A stretch of DNA of 64,000 nt, taken from assembly GCF_937616625.2 (NCBI RefSeq), contig NC_065574.1, positions 28,584,501-28,648,500 of the forward strand, written 5' to 3'. The notes beneath the pieces are model-generated. The model was not told where the DNA came from and ran no database searches. It saw only the letters and a list, made by a program, of their open reading frames with translations. Shown here piece after piece: positions 1 through 10,891 of this stretch. Positions within the stretch are counted from its first letter, which is position 1. The number at the start of each line of letters is the position of its first letter. This DNA is from Mercurialis annua. Lineage: Eukaryota > Streptophyta > Magnoliopsida > Malpighiales > Euphorbiaceae. The translations under genes and the position numbers were made by a program.

Positions 1-420
1 TAATAAACAAAAAGAGCAACGACCAAAGTAAGCATTTAACCTTAATATATAAGGATTGAAATATGAAGAAAGGAGAATCAGAAGGGTGATCTCCAGAAGC
101 TTCAAACGCCGATTACGATCGTTTTGCCGCCGTTTCGCCGTTCGACATCCGATTAGATCGATTCAAGCGGCGATCTCTTTAGAATCGAAAGCCCTATCGT
201 TTCCGAACATCAAATCAAGGTAAATCTTCGAAAATTTTGGTTAGAAATGATTAAAAAGGGGCTGTTTTAGGTATATAGAATATTAGGATCGAATTTAACG
301 TTTTTGAAGTTATTATAGCGTTTTAATGAAAACTGAGATGCGGGTTTTATATAGTTGAATGTATAGCACGTCGGGATGGCTGAAATGTCCCGGAAAACGA
401 CTTTCCGGGGGCTGTTAAGG

Positions 421-513
421 GTGTGAGTTCGCACACATTGAGTGTGCGTTCGCACACATTGAGTGTGCGTTCGCACACTCCTTAAAAATTAGGGTGTGCG
501 TTCGCACACTACC
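421..513. repeat. Short tandem repeat of a CG-containing dyad in the LTR
   Basis: Three to four units of about 23 bp built on the near-palindrome GTGTGCGTTCGCACAC (7-bp arms, TT centre). The same motif occurs once or twice at the matching place in the gypsy G LTRs, near 49480-49530 and 56620-56650. It is GC-richer than the surrounding LTR. Confidence 0.8.
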
Positions 514-1523
514 CGAAACTCGTCAGATTCAAAATTCCAACGGTCAGTTTATAGATTTGCCTCTTAGGAATGAAACTAAATCCTAAAGTTTGAAAGTATC
601 ATACGTATAGGAATACGATTAAGAGATATAACAAGTATCTCGACTAAGTATTAGGAGACGATCAAAGTTAAAAGACGTATTTAGAATAAGATCGTGATAA
701 CCTAAGTTTACAACTTAGGATTTCGGTACTAAGTTTACGTTTATGAATTAAACGTATAGGTATTTGGATAAGTAACGGACGTACCGACGAGCTACCAGAC
801 CGACGAGCTGGAATAGCTACAAGATCGAATAACGCATGGAACCTGCGTGACAAATTGATAACATTGCGGTAGATTGGATAGCAGTCACTGTGAGTACATT
901 TTAATTACTCGTAAATATTCATAAAGTCGCGTGTTTTCATATACGGACGACTATATGAATACTTATATGTTTAATAATATGTTTGAAAAAGTACATGTAT
1001 GTATGTTTTGAAAATGATTACTTTCCGTACTGCGTTATTTTAAGAATAACATAAATAGATGAAAAGAACATATATGTTTAAAATACTGGGAAAGGGGTTA
1101 AGCAATATACAAGTATCGAACCAAATATGCACGAGAAAAGTATAGTACATTCCTATATGTACTATTATTCATATGTTATAAAGAAACATAGTACGTCCCC
1201 ATACGTACTTTTAATTATAACGAATAACCATACGTGCGTGTGCTATAGATGTATGATTGTAGATTGGAATGTGCATGTAATGGTCCATAAAGGATAACAG
1301 AACGGAAAATATAGAATTAAATAATAAACGTAAAACGAGAATTTGTACGATGGTATAACCAAATATAAGAACTGAGATACAAGGTTGATCTCGGTAGAGG
1401 TATCCCGAGACCTGTATCTACCCATTCTCGATAATAGTCCTCAGGACTCATTTAATGATAAAATCAAGTATAATATATATCGAGAATCAATATGAGACAA
1501 GTACAATAATTAAGATATGATAT

Positions 1524-1728
1524 AAGACACATCGGTTGGCGTGGCTATCGATGTCAGATGATTAAAGACACATTGGTTGGCTTGGCTATCGATGTCAGAT
1601 ATGCAAAACACATCGGTTGGCTTTGCTATCAATGTCAAATATGTAAAACACATCGGTTGGCGTCGCTATCGATGTCAGATGATTAAAAACACATGGGTTG
1701 GCTTTTCTATCGATGTCAGAAAGATAAA
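1524..1728. repeat. 41-bp minisatellite inside the gypsy LTR
   Basis: Five consecutive imperfect copies of a roughly 41-bp unit containing ACACATCGGTTGG and TATCGATGTCAGAT. The period comes from the spacing of successive GGTTGGC motifs. A 95-residue open frame here simply runs through the repeats and is not supported as a gene. Confidence 0.85.
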
Positions 1729-2826
1729 GTCAGAGAAACTTAATGAGAAGAATAAAGACAATCAAAATTATAACAGTAAACAAAACATGTTAAGTATGTA
1801 CGTAATAAAAACGCACATGAGATATAAGAATGAGGCAAGAATATCAAGTACGTCTATAACATAAACGTTTAGTTTATGATACGTACATGGCCTCTAATAG
1901 TATGAATGTATATACGAAGTATGTTTGGAAGTAGATCATAGGGGGTAAGATCCAAAAAGAATATTTTCTACATAAAGAGATTTTCAATCTTTTTCACCCC
2001 TTTATGCAATATTACTTGTAATTATGTGTATTCACTCAGTTTTATACTGACCCCGTTGTTACTCCAATTTTTACAGGTTGAGTTAGGTACGGTGTGGGGA
2101 ACGAAGCTTCCGAAGTTTTTAATTCTTGGAAGTAGTACGAGTCATGAGACTAGGTTCTCATTCTAGCAAGTCCGCAGTAGTTTAGAATAGACAGACTCTA
2201 TTTTGTAAAACGCTTTAACTCTGATGTATATTTCAAATAGGGGTCGTGCGTATTTTGATATTATTATCATATATGAAATATGATTTGATTTGTGAAAAAT
2301 TAATATGTATTTTTAGGCTTGCTACGGGTTTTGGAGCTACCACTCCCATTCCCTAGCGCCGGTCACGGCTCAATAATTTGGGTCGTGACAATTTCTTAGG
2401 GTTTAAAGTTATTCCGGTTTCACTAAGCACACAACACATTTTAGCATGTATCTCATACATATTAAAGCTAAAATGAATCATGCAATCACACATGTATGAT
2501 CATGGACTTCCTAGATCTCATTCTTTAGCCACAAAAGAATGAGCAAACTATTACTTGTTCCGTATATTTTATTGATGATAACATAATGCACAAGCGAGTC
2601 ACGTATTGTGTTAAATAATCACATTAGAAAAATTCCCAGGATAGATTGGAGGGTCACAAGAGGACCACTTAAGTACCAATCTCCTAGACAAAATTTAATC
2701 AAATGTAATTAATGTCGCAATAGCGTTTTCTCGTTTTAGAAAACAAGACCTAAGCCCTCGGAATTATAAATTACATGCTCAATACATGCATTCAATCGTA
2801 AAGCTTTAATACTTGATGATACGGTA

Positions 2827-2838
2827 GCTCTGATACCA
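2827..2838 (-). other. Primer-binding site of copia C
   Basis: Plus-strand GCTCTGATACCA, i.e. TGGTATCAGAGC on the minus strand, matching the 3' end of plant initiator tRNA-Met, immediately beside the LTR boundary. Confidence 0.85.
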
Positions 2839-2839
2839 C

Positions 2840-4810
2840 TGTTGGTGCAACGGGACGCGAGGGTCCGGATCGTATATTTCAGTTCAAAATCAAAATTTCA
2901 ACAATCCGGATCCAAAAATTGATCATATCAATAACAAATTGATCGTCGTATCATCTAATAATTAAAGCACGCATCTAGAAATCGTAAGAAGAATACCTAT
3001 GTCGATTCTCCAACGATTCTTGTAGTCCCAATAGTACGACGACCTCAAGCTCATCCACACGAGTATGCGTCTGATTGAATCCTCGTCTTGAAGTAATCCG
3101 CAAGAGTTCCCCTTGCCGAGCAACCCCAAGCTCAAACTCTCGCCTCGATTACATCTGTGATCGGATGTATGAAAAACTTTCTCCAAGTTTTTATGTGATT
3201 GATGACTACTTGAACTTCTTCAAATATGCTCTTTTAAGTGTGGTGTGTAGTGAATGAGAAATGGTAACCTCTATTTATAGGCAAGAGATTGTAGGAAACT
3301 CTGACACCTCACATGCTAGGTGTCACACACCAAACAAAGGTGTTGCGACCATTCAACACCTCACATGATAGGTGTCCCACACTAAGCATAGGTGTTGCAC
3401 CATCTGACATATCACATGCTAGGTGTCACACACATAGACATACATGACATCATTACGTTACATCATCGCATATGACATCATCGTGACATCATCACGTGAC
3501 ATCATCGCGTGACATCATTGTGACATCGTCACATGACATCATCACATGACATCATCACATGACATCATCACATGACATCATCACATGACATCATCACATG
3601 ACATCATTACATCAATTTGGATAAAATACAATTAGGTGCCTACGAATTCATAACTCTTACAAATCAGTCCCTAATTTATACTTGTTTTTCATAATAGATT
3701 AATTTTCAAGATATGCTAGTATCTATATGAAATCGATCTCTCCTAAACTCAATCGGTTGCACACCCAATTGTGTGTGACTAACTAGGTTCACATCTATAT
3801 GGCAACGAGAGTCATATGAAACGCCTTTCTTATATTAATTAATTAAATCCCATTAATTATTAATTCTCGTAGATCGTGAGTGACGTCTAGCAACATATCA
3901 CGACCACCAAATGGATATGAATGTTTCGATGCATTCTTTATAAACCAATGTTCATAATTACCGTACACTCAAAATTCCCTTCATCTAAGATTCTGATCTC
4001 GACTAGTGTCACGGTTAAGTCAAACACTATTTGTCTTGATCATATGACCTCATCTCAGTTCTTATTCTTGATAAATATGAATTCAACTAGAAACAACTTT
4101 CTAAGTAAGTCATATACACCTGCGCAGGTTTTATCATCCATCAAGAACAATTTGAGATAGCATAGAATCTTTTCTTCGTTCATCCGGAATGATAAATCCT
4201 CTCTTGGTTAAACCCCTATCTCCATATACAACTAACTAAAGCCAACATATCCCGCGACCCTAGCTCATGAAAGATCTAGGGATAAGGAGTATCAAACTCT
4301 AATCACCTATATACAAGATAGTGTCACCGCAAGTCAAAGGACATATGTACAATTATGAACTAGATGACATTAAATTGACTTTGATGAAATACCATGAATA
4401 AGTCATCTAGCGTCACTTGTTCGACTCACTCAAACCCTTTAAGTGTCCACATGTTTATTCTGATCCCGATCAAGTAGTATGAGACTCCCTACTTCCTATA
4501 ATTAGTAACTCTATACTAATCAGGAGAATACATAGAGGTGACGATCTTTCCAGGATAATGCGATGCCCTTATTCGAAGGACACCATCGATCGTGAACGTT
4601 TATTTAGATCACTTGAATAATAGAATCTATCTCACATATTCTTAACACCTTAAGAATGGATTTTATCACAATGTGATAAGAAAAATATGCAATAAATAAA
4701 CAGTTAGTTGATGAAACACTTAGTTCGAATAAAACATATATACCATTGCCATTGGGATTAGTTTATACAAGTATATAGACAAAATGGCCCTAGGGCACAT
4801 ACTAATAACA
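2840..4810 (-). repeat. 5' LTR of copia C
   Basis: A 1,971-bp LTR starting TGTTGGTGCAACGGGACG and ending CATACTAATAACA on the plus strand. It aligns throughout with the LTRs of copia A (18831-20820, 25942-27932). A TATA-like box on the minus strand lies near 3270-3280 (plus strand CTATTTATAG), downstream of the TGACATCA repeat block in transcription terms. Confidence 0.9.
3444..3608. repeat. TGACATCA-type short tandem repeats in copia C LTR
   Basis: About a dozen tandem copies of a motif alternating TGACATCATCAC and TGACATCATCG/ATG. The same block occurs in copia B LTRs (41346-41544 and 47853-48022) with different copy numbers and is strongly reduced in copia A. It lies upstream of the LTR TATA-like box, and its core resembles bZIP/CRE-type sites, so an enhancer role is possible but only inferred. 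Confidence 0.8.
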
Positions 4811-7800
4811 AAGCCAAATGTTAAAAACGTTACAAAACCAATCCAAACGTTTCACCTTTTTAGCAATTTAAGCCAAACATTTAAATTGTTATGAAACTAA
4901 TCCAAACGTTTAAAACTTTACGAGACCAATCCAAACGTTTAAAACATTACTAAACAAATTCAAACGTTTAAAACGATACAAAACAAATCCAAATATTTGA
5001 CCTTTTTAGCGATTTAAGTAAACGTTTACGAACGTTACGAAACAAATCCAAACTTTTAACCTTTTTAGCGATTTAAGCCTAATGTTACAAACGTTACAAA
5101 ACAAATCCAAATGTTTCACCTTTTTAGGGATTTAAGCCAAACGTTTAAAACGTTATGAAAAAAATCCAAAACGTTTCTCCTTTTTACCGATTTAAGCCAA
5201 ACGTTTACAAACGTTACGAAACAAATACAAATGTTTCACCTTTTTAGCGATTTAAGCCAAACGTTTACAAACGTTACAAAAATAATCCAAATGTTTCATA
5301 TTTTTAGCGATTTAAGCCAAACGTTTACAACTTTACGAAACAAATCCAAACATTTCACCTTTTTAGCGATTTAAGCCAAACATTTAAAACGTTACGAAAC
5401 CAATCCAAACGTATCACCGTTTTAGCAATTTAAGCCAAACGTATACAAGGGCTACGAAAGAAATCTAAATGATTAACCTTTTTAGCGATTTAAGCCAAAC
5501 ATTAACAAACGTTACGAAACAAATCCAAACGTTTTACCTTATTAGCGATTTAAGCCAAACGATTACAAACGTTACGAAACAAAGCCAAATGTTTAAAACG
5601 TTACGAAAAAAATCCAAACGTTTAAAACGTTGCGAAACTAATCCAAAGGTTTCATCTTTTTAGCGATTTAAGCCAAACGTTTAGAAACATTACGAAACAA
5701 ATCGAAATGTTTACCCTTTTTAGCAATTTAAGCCAAACGTTTACAAACGTCTCGAACAAATCCAAATGTTTCACCTTTTTAGCTATTTAACATTACGAAA
5801 TAAATCCAAACGTTTAAAACGTTACAAAACAAATCCACACATTTCTCCTTTTTAGCGATTTAAGCCAAACGCTTACAAACATTACGAAACAAATCCAAAC
5901 GTTTCCCCTATTTAGCGATTTAAGATAAACGTTTAAAACGTTACAAAACCAATGCAAACGTTCCACCTTTTTAGCGATTTAAGCCAAACGTTTATAAACT
6001 TTACGAAACAAATCCCAACGTTTAACACGTTACGGAACAAATCCAAACGTTTAAAACGTTACAAACCAATCCAAACGTTTAAAACGATACGAAACAAATC
6101 GAAACGTTTCACCTATTTAGCGATTGAAGCAAACGTTTACAAACATTACGAAACTAATCTAAACGTTTCACTTTTTTAGCGAGTTAAGCCAAACTTTTAC
6201 AAACGTTACGAAACAAATCCGAACGTTTTACCTTTTTAGCGATTTAAGCCAAACGTTTAAAACGTTACGAACCAATCCAAACTTTTAACCTTTTTAGCAA
6301 TTTATGCCAAACGTTTACAAACGTTACGAAACAAATCCAAACATTTCACCTTCTTAGCGATTTAAGCCAAACGTTTAATACGTTACGAAACCAATCCAGA
6401 CGTTTAAAACATTGTGAAACAAATCCAAAGTTTCTCCTTTTTAGCGATTTAAACCAAACAATTACAAACGTTACGAAACAAATCCAAACATGTCCCCTTT
6501 TTAGCGATTTAAGCCAAACGTTTACAAACGTTACGAAGCGAATTCAAACGTTTCCCCTTTTTACCGATTTAAGCCAAACGTTTACAAACGTTATGGAACA
6601 AATCCAAACATTTAAAACGTTACGAAACAAATCCAAATGTTTAAAACGTTACGAAATAAATCCAAACGTTTCACCTTTTCAGCGATTTAAGCCAAACGTT
6701 TACAAACGTTACGAAATAAATCAAACCATTTAACCTTTTTAGCGATTTAAGCCAAACGTTTACCAACGTTACGAAACAAATCCAAACGTTTCACCTTTCT
6801 AGCGATTTAAGCCAAACGTTTAACACGTTATGAAACAAATCCAAACATTTAAAATGTTACAAAACAAATCCAAATGTTTCTCTGTTTTAGTGATTTAAGC
6901 CAAACATTTACAAACGATACGAAACAAATCCAAATATTTCCCCTTTTTAGCGATTTAAGCCAAACGTTTAAACGTTACGAAACCAATCCAAACGTTTGCC
7001 CTTTCTAGCGATTTAAGCCAAACGTTTAAAAACGATACAAACCATATCTAAATGTTTCCCCTTATTAGCAATTTAAGCCAAACGTTTACAAACGTTACCA
7101 AACAAATCTAAACTTTTCCCCTTTTTAGCGATTTAAGCCAAACGTTTAAAACGTTACTAAACAAATCCAAACGTTTAAAACGTTACAAAACAAATTCAAA
7201 CATTTCTCCGTTTTAGCAATTTAAGCCAAATGTTTACAAACGTTACGAAATAATTCCAAACGTTTCACCTTTTTTGCGATTTAAGCCAAACGTCTAAAAC
7301 GTTACGAAACCAATCCAAACGTTTCCCCTTTTTAGCGATGTATGCCAAACATTTACTAACGTTACGAAACGAATCCAAATGTTTCCCCTTTTTACGATTT
7401 AAGCCAAATGTTTATAAACGTTACAGAACAAATCCAAACATTTCACCTTTTTAGCGATTTAGGCCAAACGTTTAAAACGTTACGAAAGCAATCCAAACGT
7501 TTAAAATGTTATAAAACAAATCCAAATGTTTCTCCTTTTTAGGGATTTAAGCCAAACGTTTACAAACATTACAAAACAAATCCAAATGTTTCACCTTTTT
7601 AGCGATTTATGACAAATGTTTAAAACGTTACGAAATCAATCTAAACATTTTATCTTTTTAGCGATTTAAGCCAAACATTTAGAAACAATACCAAACAAAT
7701 CCAAACGTTTCCCCTTTATAGAGATTTAAGCCAAACGTCTACAAACGTTACGAAACAAATCCCAACCTTTCACCTTTTTAGCGATTTAGGCCAAACGTTA

Positions 7801-8014
7801 CAAAACAATTCCAAACGTTTCACCTTTTTACCAATTTAAGCCAAATGTTTAAAATGTTAAAAAAAAAATCCAAATGTATAAAACGTTACAAAAAAAATCC
7901 AAACGTTTCTCCGTTTTTGCGATTTAATCCAAACGTTTTCAAACGTTATAAAATAAATCCAAACATTTCACCTTTTTAGCAATTTAAGCCAAACGTTACA
8001 AAACAAATCCAAAC

Positions 8015-9240
8015 GTTTAAAACGATACAAAACAAATACAAACGTTTACAAACGTTTTAGCGATTTAAGCCAAACGTATATAAACATTACGAAACAAATC
8101 CAAACGTTTACAAACGTTTTAGCAATTTAAGCCAAACGTTTATAAACGTTACGAAACAAATCCAAACATTTCATGCTTTTAGCAATTTTAGCCAAACGTT
8201 TACAAACGTTACGAAACAAATCCAAATGTTTCACCTATTTGGCGGTTGAAGTCAAACGTTTACAAACGTTACAAAACAAATCCAAATGTTTCCCCTTTTT
8301 AGCGATTTAAGCCAAATGTTTAAAACGTTACGAAACAAATCCAACCGTTTAGAACTTTACAAAACAAATCCAAAAATTTCTCCGTTTAAGCAATTTAAGC
8401 CAAAAATTTACAAACATTACGAAACAAATTCAAACGTTTCACCTTTTTAGCAATTTAAACCAAACGTTTAAAACGTTACGAAACCAATCCAAACGTTTCA
8501 CCTGTTTGGCAATTTAACCCAAACGTATACAAACGTTACGAAAGAAATCCAAACGTTTCACCTTTTTAGCGATTTAAGACAAATGATTTCAAATGTTACG
8601 AAACAAATCCAAACGTTTTACCTTTTTAGCGATTTAAGCCAAACATTTAAAACGTTAAGAAATAAAGCCAAACGTTTGAAACCTTATGAAACCAATCCAA
8701 ACGTTTCTCCTTTTTTGCAATTTAAGCCAAACATATACAAACATTACGAAAGAAATCCAAACGTTTCATTTTTTTAGCGATTTAAGCAAAACATTTACAA
8801 ACTTTACAACACAAATCCTAACGTTTCACCTTTTTAACGATTTAAACCAAACATTTACAATGTTATGAAACCAATCCAAATGTTTCACCTTTTTAGCGAT
8901 TTAAGCCAAACGTTTACAAACGTTACGAAACAAATCCAAAAATTTCGCCTTTTTAGTGATTTAAGCCAAAAGTATAAAACGTTAAGAAACAAATCCAAAG
9001 GTTTCTCCTTTTTAGCGAGTTAAGCCAAACGTTTAAAACATTAAGAAACCAATCCAAACGTTTAAAACGTTAATAAACCAATCCAAACGTTTAAAACGTT
9101 ACGAAACAAATCCAAATGTTTCATCTTTTTAGCGATTTAAGCCACACATTTACAAACGTTACGAAACAAATCCAAACGTTTAAAACGTTGCGAAACAAAT
9201 CCAAACGTTTAAAACTTTACAAAACAAATCCAAACGTTTA
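8015..9240 (+). repeat. Higher-order satellite repeat, copy 1
   Basis: A run of about 20 monomers whose individual variants recur in the same order in 9530-10690. Shared diagnostic variants include GCAATTTTAGCC near 8182 (9627), TTGAAGTCAAACG near 8246 (9702), and a monomer with TGCAATTTAAGCC near 8716 (10170). The offset is 1,515 bp at the start and about 1,454 bp later because copy 1 has one extra monomer near 8060-8120. Confidence 0.85.
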
Positions 9241-9529
9241 AAACTTTACCTTTTTAGCTATTTAAGCCAAACGATTACAAATGTTACTAAACAAAGCTAA
9301 ACGTTTCACCTTTTTAGCGATTGAAGCTAAACATTTACAAAAGTTACAAAACAAATCCAAATGTTTAAAACATTTCGAAAAAAATCCAAATGTTTCACCT
9401 TATTAGCGATTTAAGCCAAACGTTACGAAACAAATCCAAACGTTTTGCCTTTTTAGCTGTTTAAGCCAAACGTTTAAAACGTTACAAAACAAATCCAAAC
9501 GTTTAAAACGATACAAAACAAATCCAAAC

Positions 9530-10690
9530 GTTTAAAACGATACAAAACAAATACAAACGTTTACAAATGTTTTAGCAATTTAAGCCAAATGTTTATAAAC
9601 GTTATGAAACCAATCCAAACATTTCACGTTTTTAGTAATTTTAGCCAAACGTTTACAAACATTACGAAACAAATCCAAATGTTTTTACCTATTTAGCGAT
9701 TGAAGTCAAACGTTTACAAACGTTACAAAATAAATCCAAGCATTTCCCCTTTTTAGCGATTTAAGCGAAACGTTTAAAACGTTACGAAACAAATCCAAAC
9801 GTTTAGACCTTTACAAAACAAATCCAAAAGTTTCTCCTTTTTAGAAATTTAAGCCAAAAATTTACAAACATTACGAAACAAATTCAAACGTTTCACCTTT
9901 TTAGCGATTTAAACCAAACGTTTAAAACGTTACGAAACCAATCCAAACGTTTCACCTATTTAGCAATTTAAGCCAAACGTATAAAAACGTTACGAAAGAA
10001 ATCCAAACGTTTCACATTTTTAGCGATTTAAGACAAATGATTACAAACGTTACGAAACAAATCCAAACGTTTCACCTTTTTAGCGATTTAAGCCAAACAT
10101 TTAAAACGTTTCGAAATAAAGCCAAACTTTTGAAACCTTATGAAACCAATCCAAACGTTTCTCCTTTTTTGCAATTTAAGCCAAACATATACAAACATTA
10201 CGAAAGAAATCCAAACGTTTCATCTTTTTAGCGATTTAATCAAAACATTTACAAACGTTACGAAACAAATCCTAACATTTCACCTTTTTAACGATTTAAA
10301 CCAAACATTTACAACGTTACGAAACCAATCCAAATGTTTCACCTTTTTAGCGATTTAAGCCAAACGTTTACAAACGTTACAAAACAAATCCAAACATTTC
10401 GCCTTTTTAGCGATTTAAGCCAAACGTTTAAAACTTCAAGAAACAAATCCAAACGTTTCACCTTTTTAGCGAGTTAAGCCAAACGTTTAAAACATTAAGA
10501 AACCAATCCAAACGTTTAAAACATTAAGAAACCAATCCAAACGTTTATAACGTTACGAAACAAATCCAAACGTTTCATCTTTTGAGTGATTTAAGCCAAA
10601 CGTTTACAAACGTTACGAAACAAATCCAAACATTTAAAACGTTACGAAACAAATCCAAACGTTTAAAACTTTATAAAACAAATCCAAACG
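9530..10690 (+). repeat. Higher-order satellite repeat, copy 2
   Basis: Second copy of the 8015-9240 segment, collinear over roughly 1.2 kb with one 60-bp length difference. The two copies are separated by about 290 bp of other monomers, so the duplicated block is about 1.45 kb, well above the monomer size. Confidence 0.85.
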
Positions 10691-10891
10691 TTTCTCCTTT
10701 TTAGCAATTTAAGCCAAACGTTAAGAAACATTACGAAACAAATCCAAACATTTCACCTTTTTAGCAATTTAAGCCAAACTTTTACAAACAATACAAAACA
10801 AATCCAAACGTTTCCCCTTTTTACCGAGATAAGCCAAACGTTAAAAATGATATGAAACCAATCCAAACGTTTAACCCTTTTAGCGATTTAA

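Larger units (their letters stand above)
1..2390 (+). mobile_element. Ty3/gypsy-type LTR, 3' part only, inserted into copia C
   Basis: The 3' portion of a long terminal repeat; its beginning lies left of the window. It ends in GGGTCGTGACA at 2390 after a segment containing CCCTAGCGCCGG. The reverse complement of this end starts both LTRs of gypsy G at 39520 and 55253. Other blocks shared with those LTRs are the GTGTGCG/CGCACAC repeats near 421-513, the AAACTTAGG-type block near 700-850, and the GACGAGCTGGAATAGCTA block near 800. The sequence after 2390 is copia internal sequence, not a primer-binding site, so this is either a 3' LTR or a solo LTR. ATTTC at 2391-2395 is the expected right-hand target-site duplication, but its partner is outside the window. 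The many nucleotide differences from gypsy G indicate a different copy or subfamily. Confidence 0.85.
2391..4810 (-). mobile_element. Copia C: truncated Ty1/copia element (5' LTR and leader)
   Basis: Minus-strand retroelement of the same family as copia A and B. From right to left it holds the 5' LTR (2840-4810), a primer-binding site (2827-2838) and about 440 bp of leader, after which it is interrupted at 2390/2391 by the gypsy LTR. The leader stretch 2391-2838 matches copia A 24908-25720 (with gaps) and the reverse complement of copia B 42200-42670. No coding part is present; the remainder must lie left of the window. At the right end AAGCC (4811-4815) is the presumptive target-site duplication, followed directly by satellite. 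So copia C inserted at or into the edge of the array, and the gypsy element later inserted into copia C. Confidence 0.88.
4811..10891 (+). repeat. 60-bp satellite array, block 1 (forward orientation)
   Basis: About 100 diverged monomers; a clean one is 17641-17700 in block 2. Each has a GCGATTTAAGCC box, a dyad AACGTTTACAAACGTT, a CGAAACAAATCC box and a CACCTTTTTA stretch. Many places carry shorter modules of about 29 bp (AAAACGTTACGAAACAAATC followed by CAAACGTTT), for example 4900-4980 and 6020-6090, so the array mixes 60-bp and 29- to 30-bp units. Neighbouring monomers differ mainly by CG to TG or CA changes within ACGTT and CGAAAC. The block starts at the end of copia C and is cut at 10891 by a solo LTR. 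No gene is supported. Confidence 0.97.

Noticed and set aside
1577..1864. 95-residue open frame with repeated HIGW-type units.
   Set aside because: It is produced by the 41-bp minisatellite inside a gypsy LTR and is not conserved in gypsy G LTRs.
3441..3608. Regular repeats that might suggest a CRISPR-like array.
   Set aside because: Units are contiguous short tandem repeats without unique spacers, and the DNA is plant nuclear DNA.
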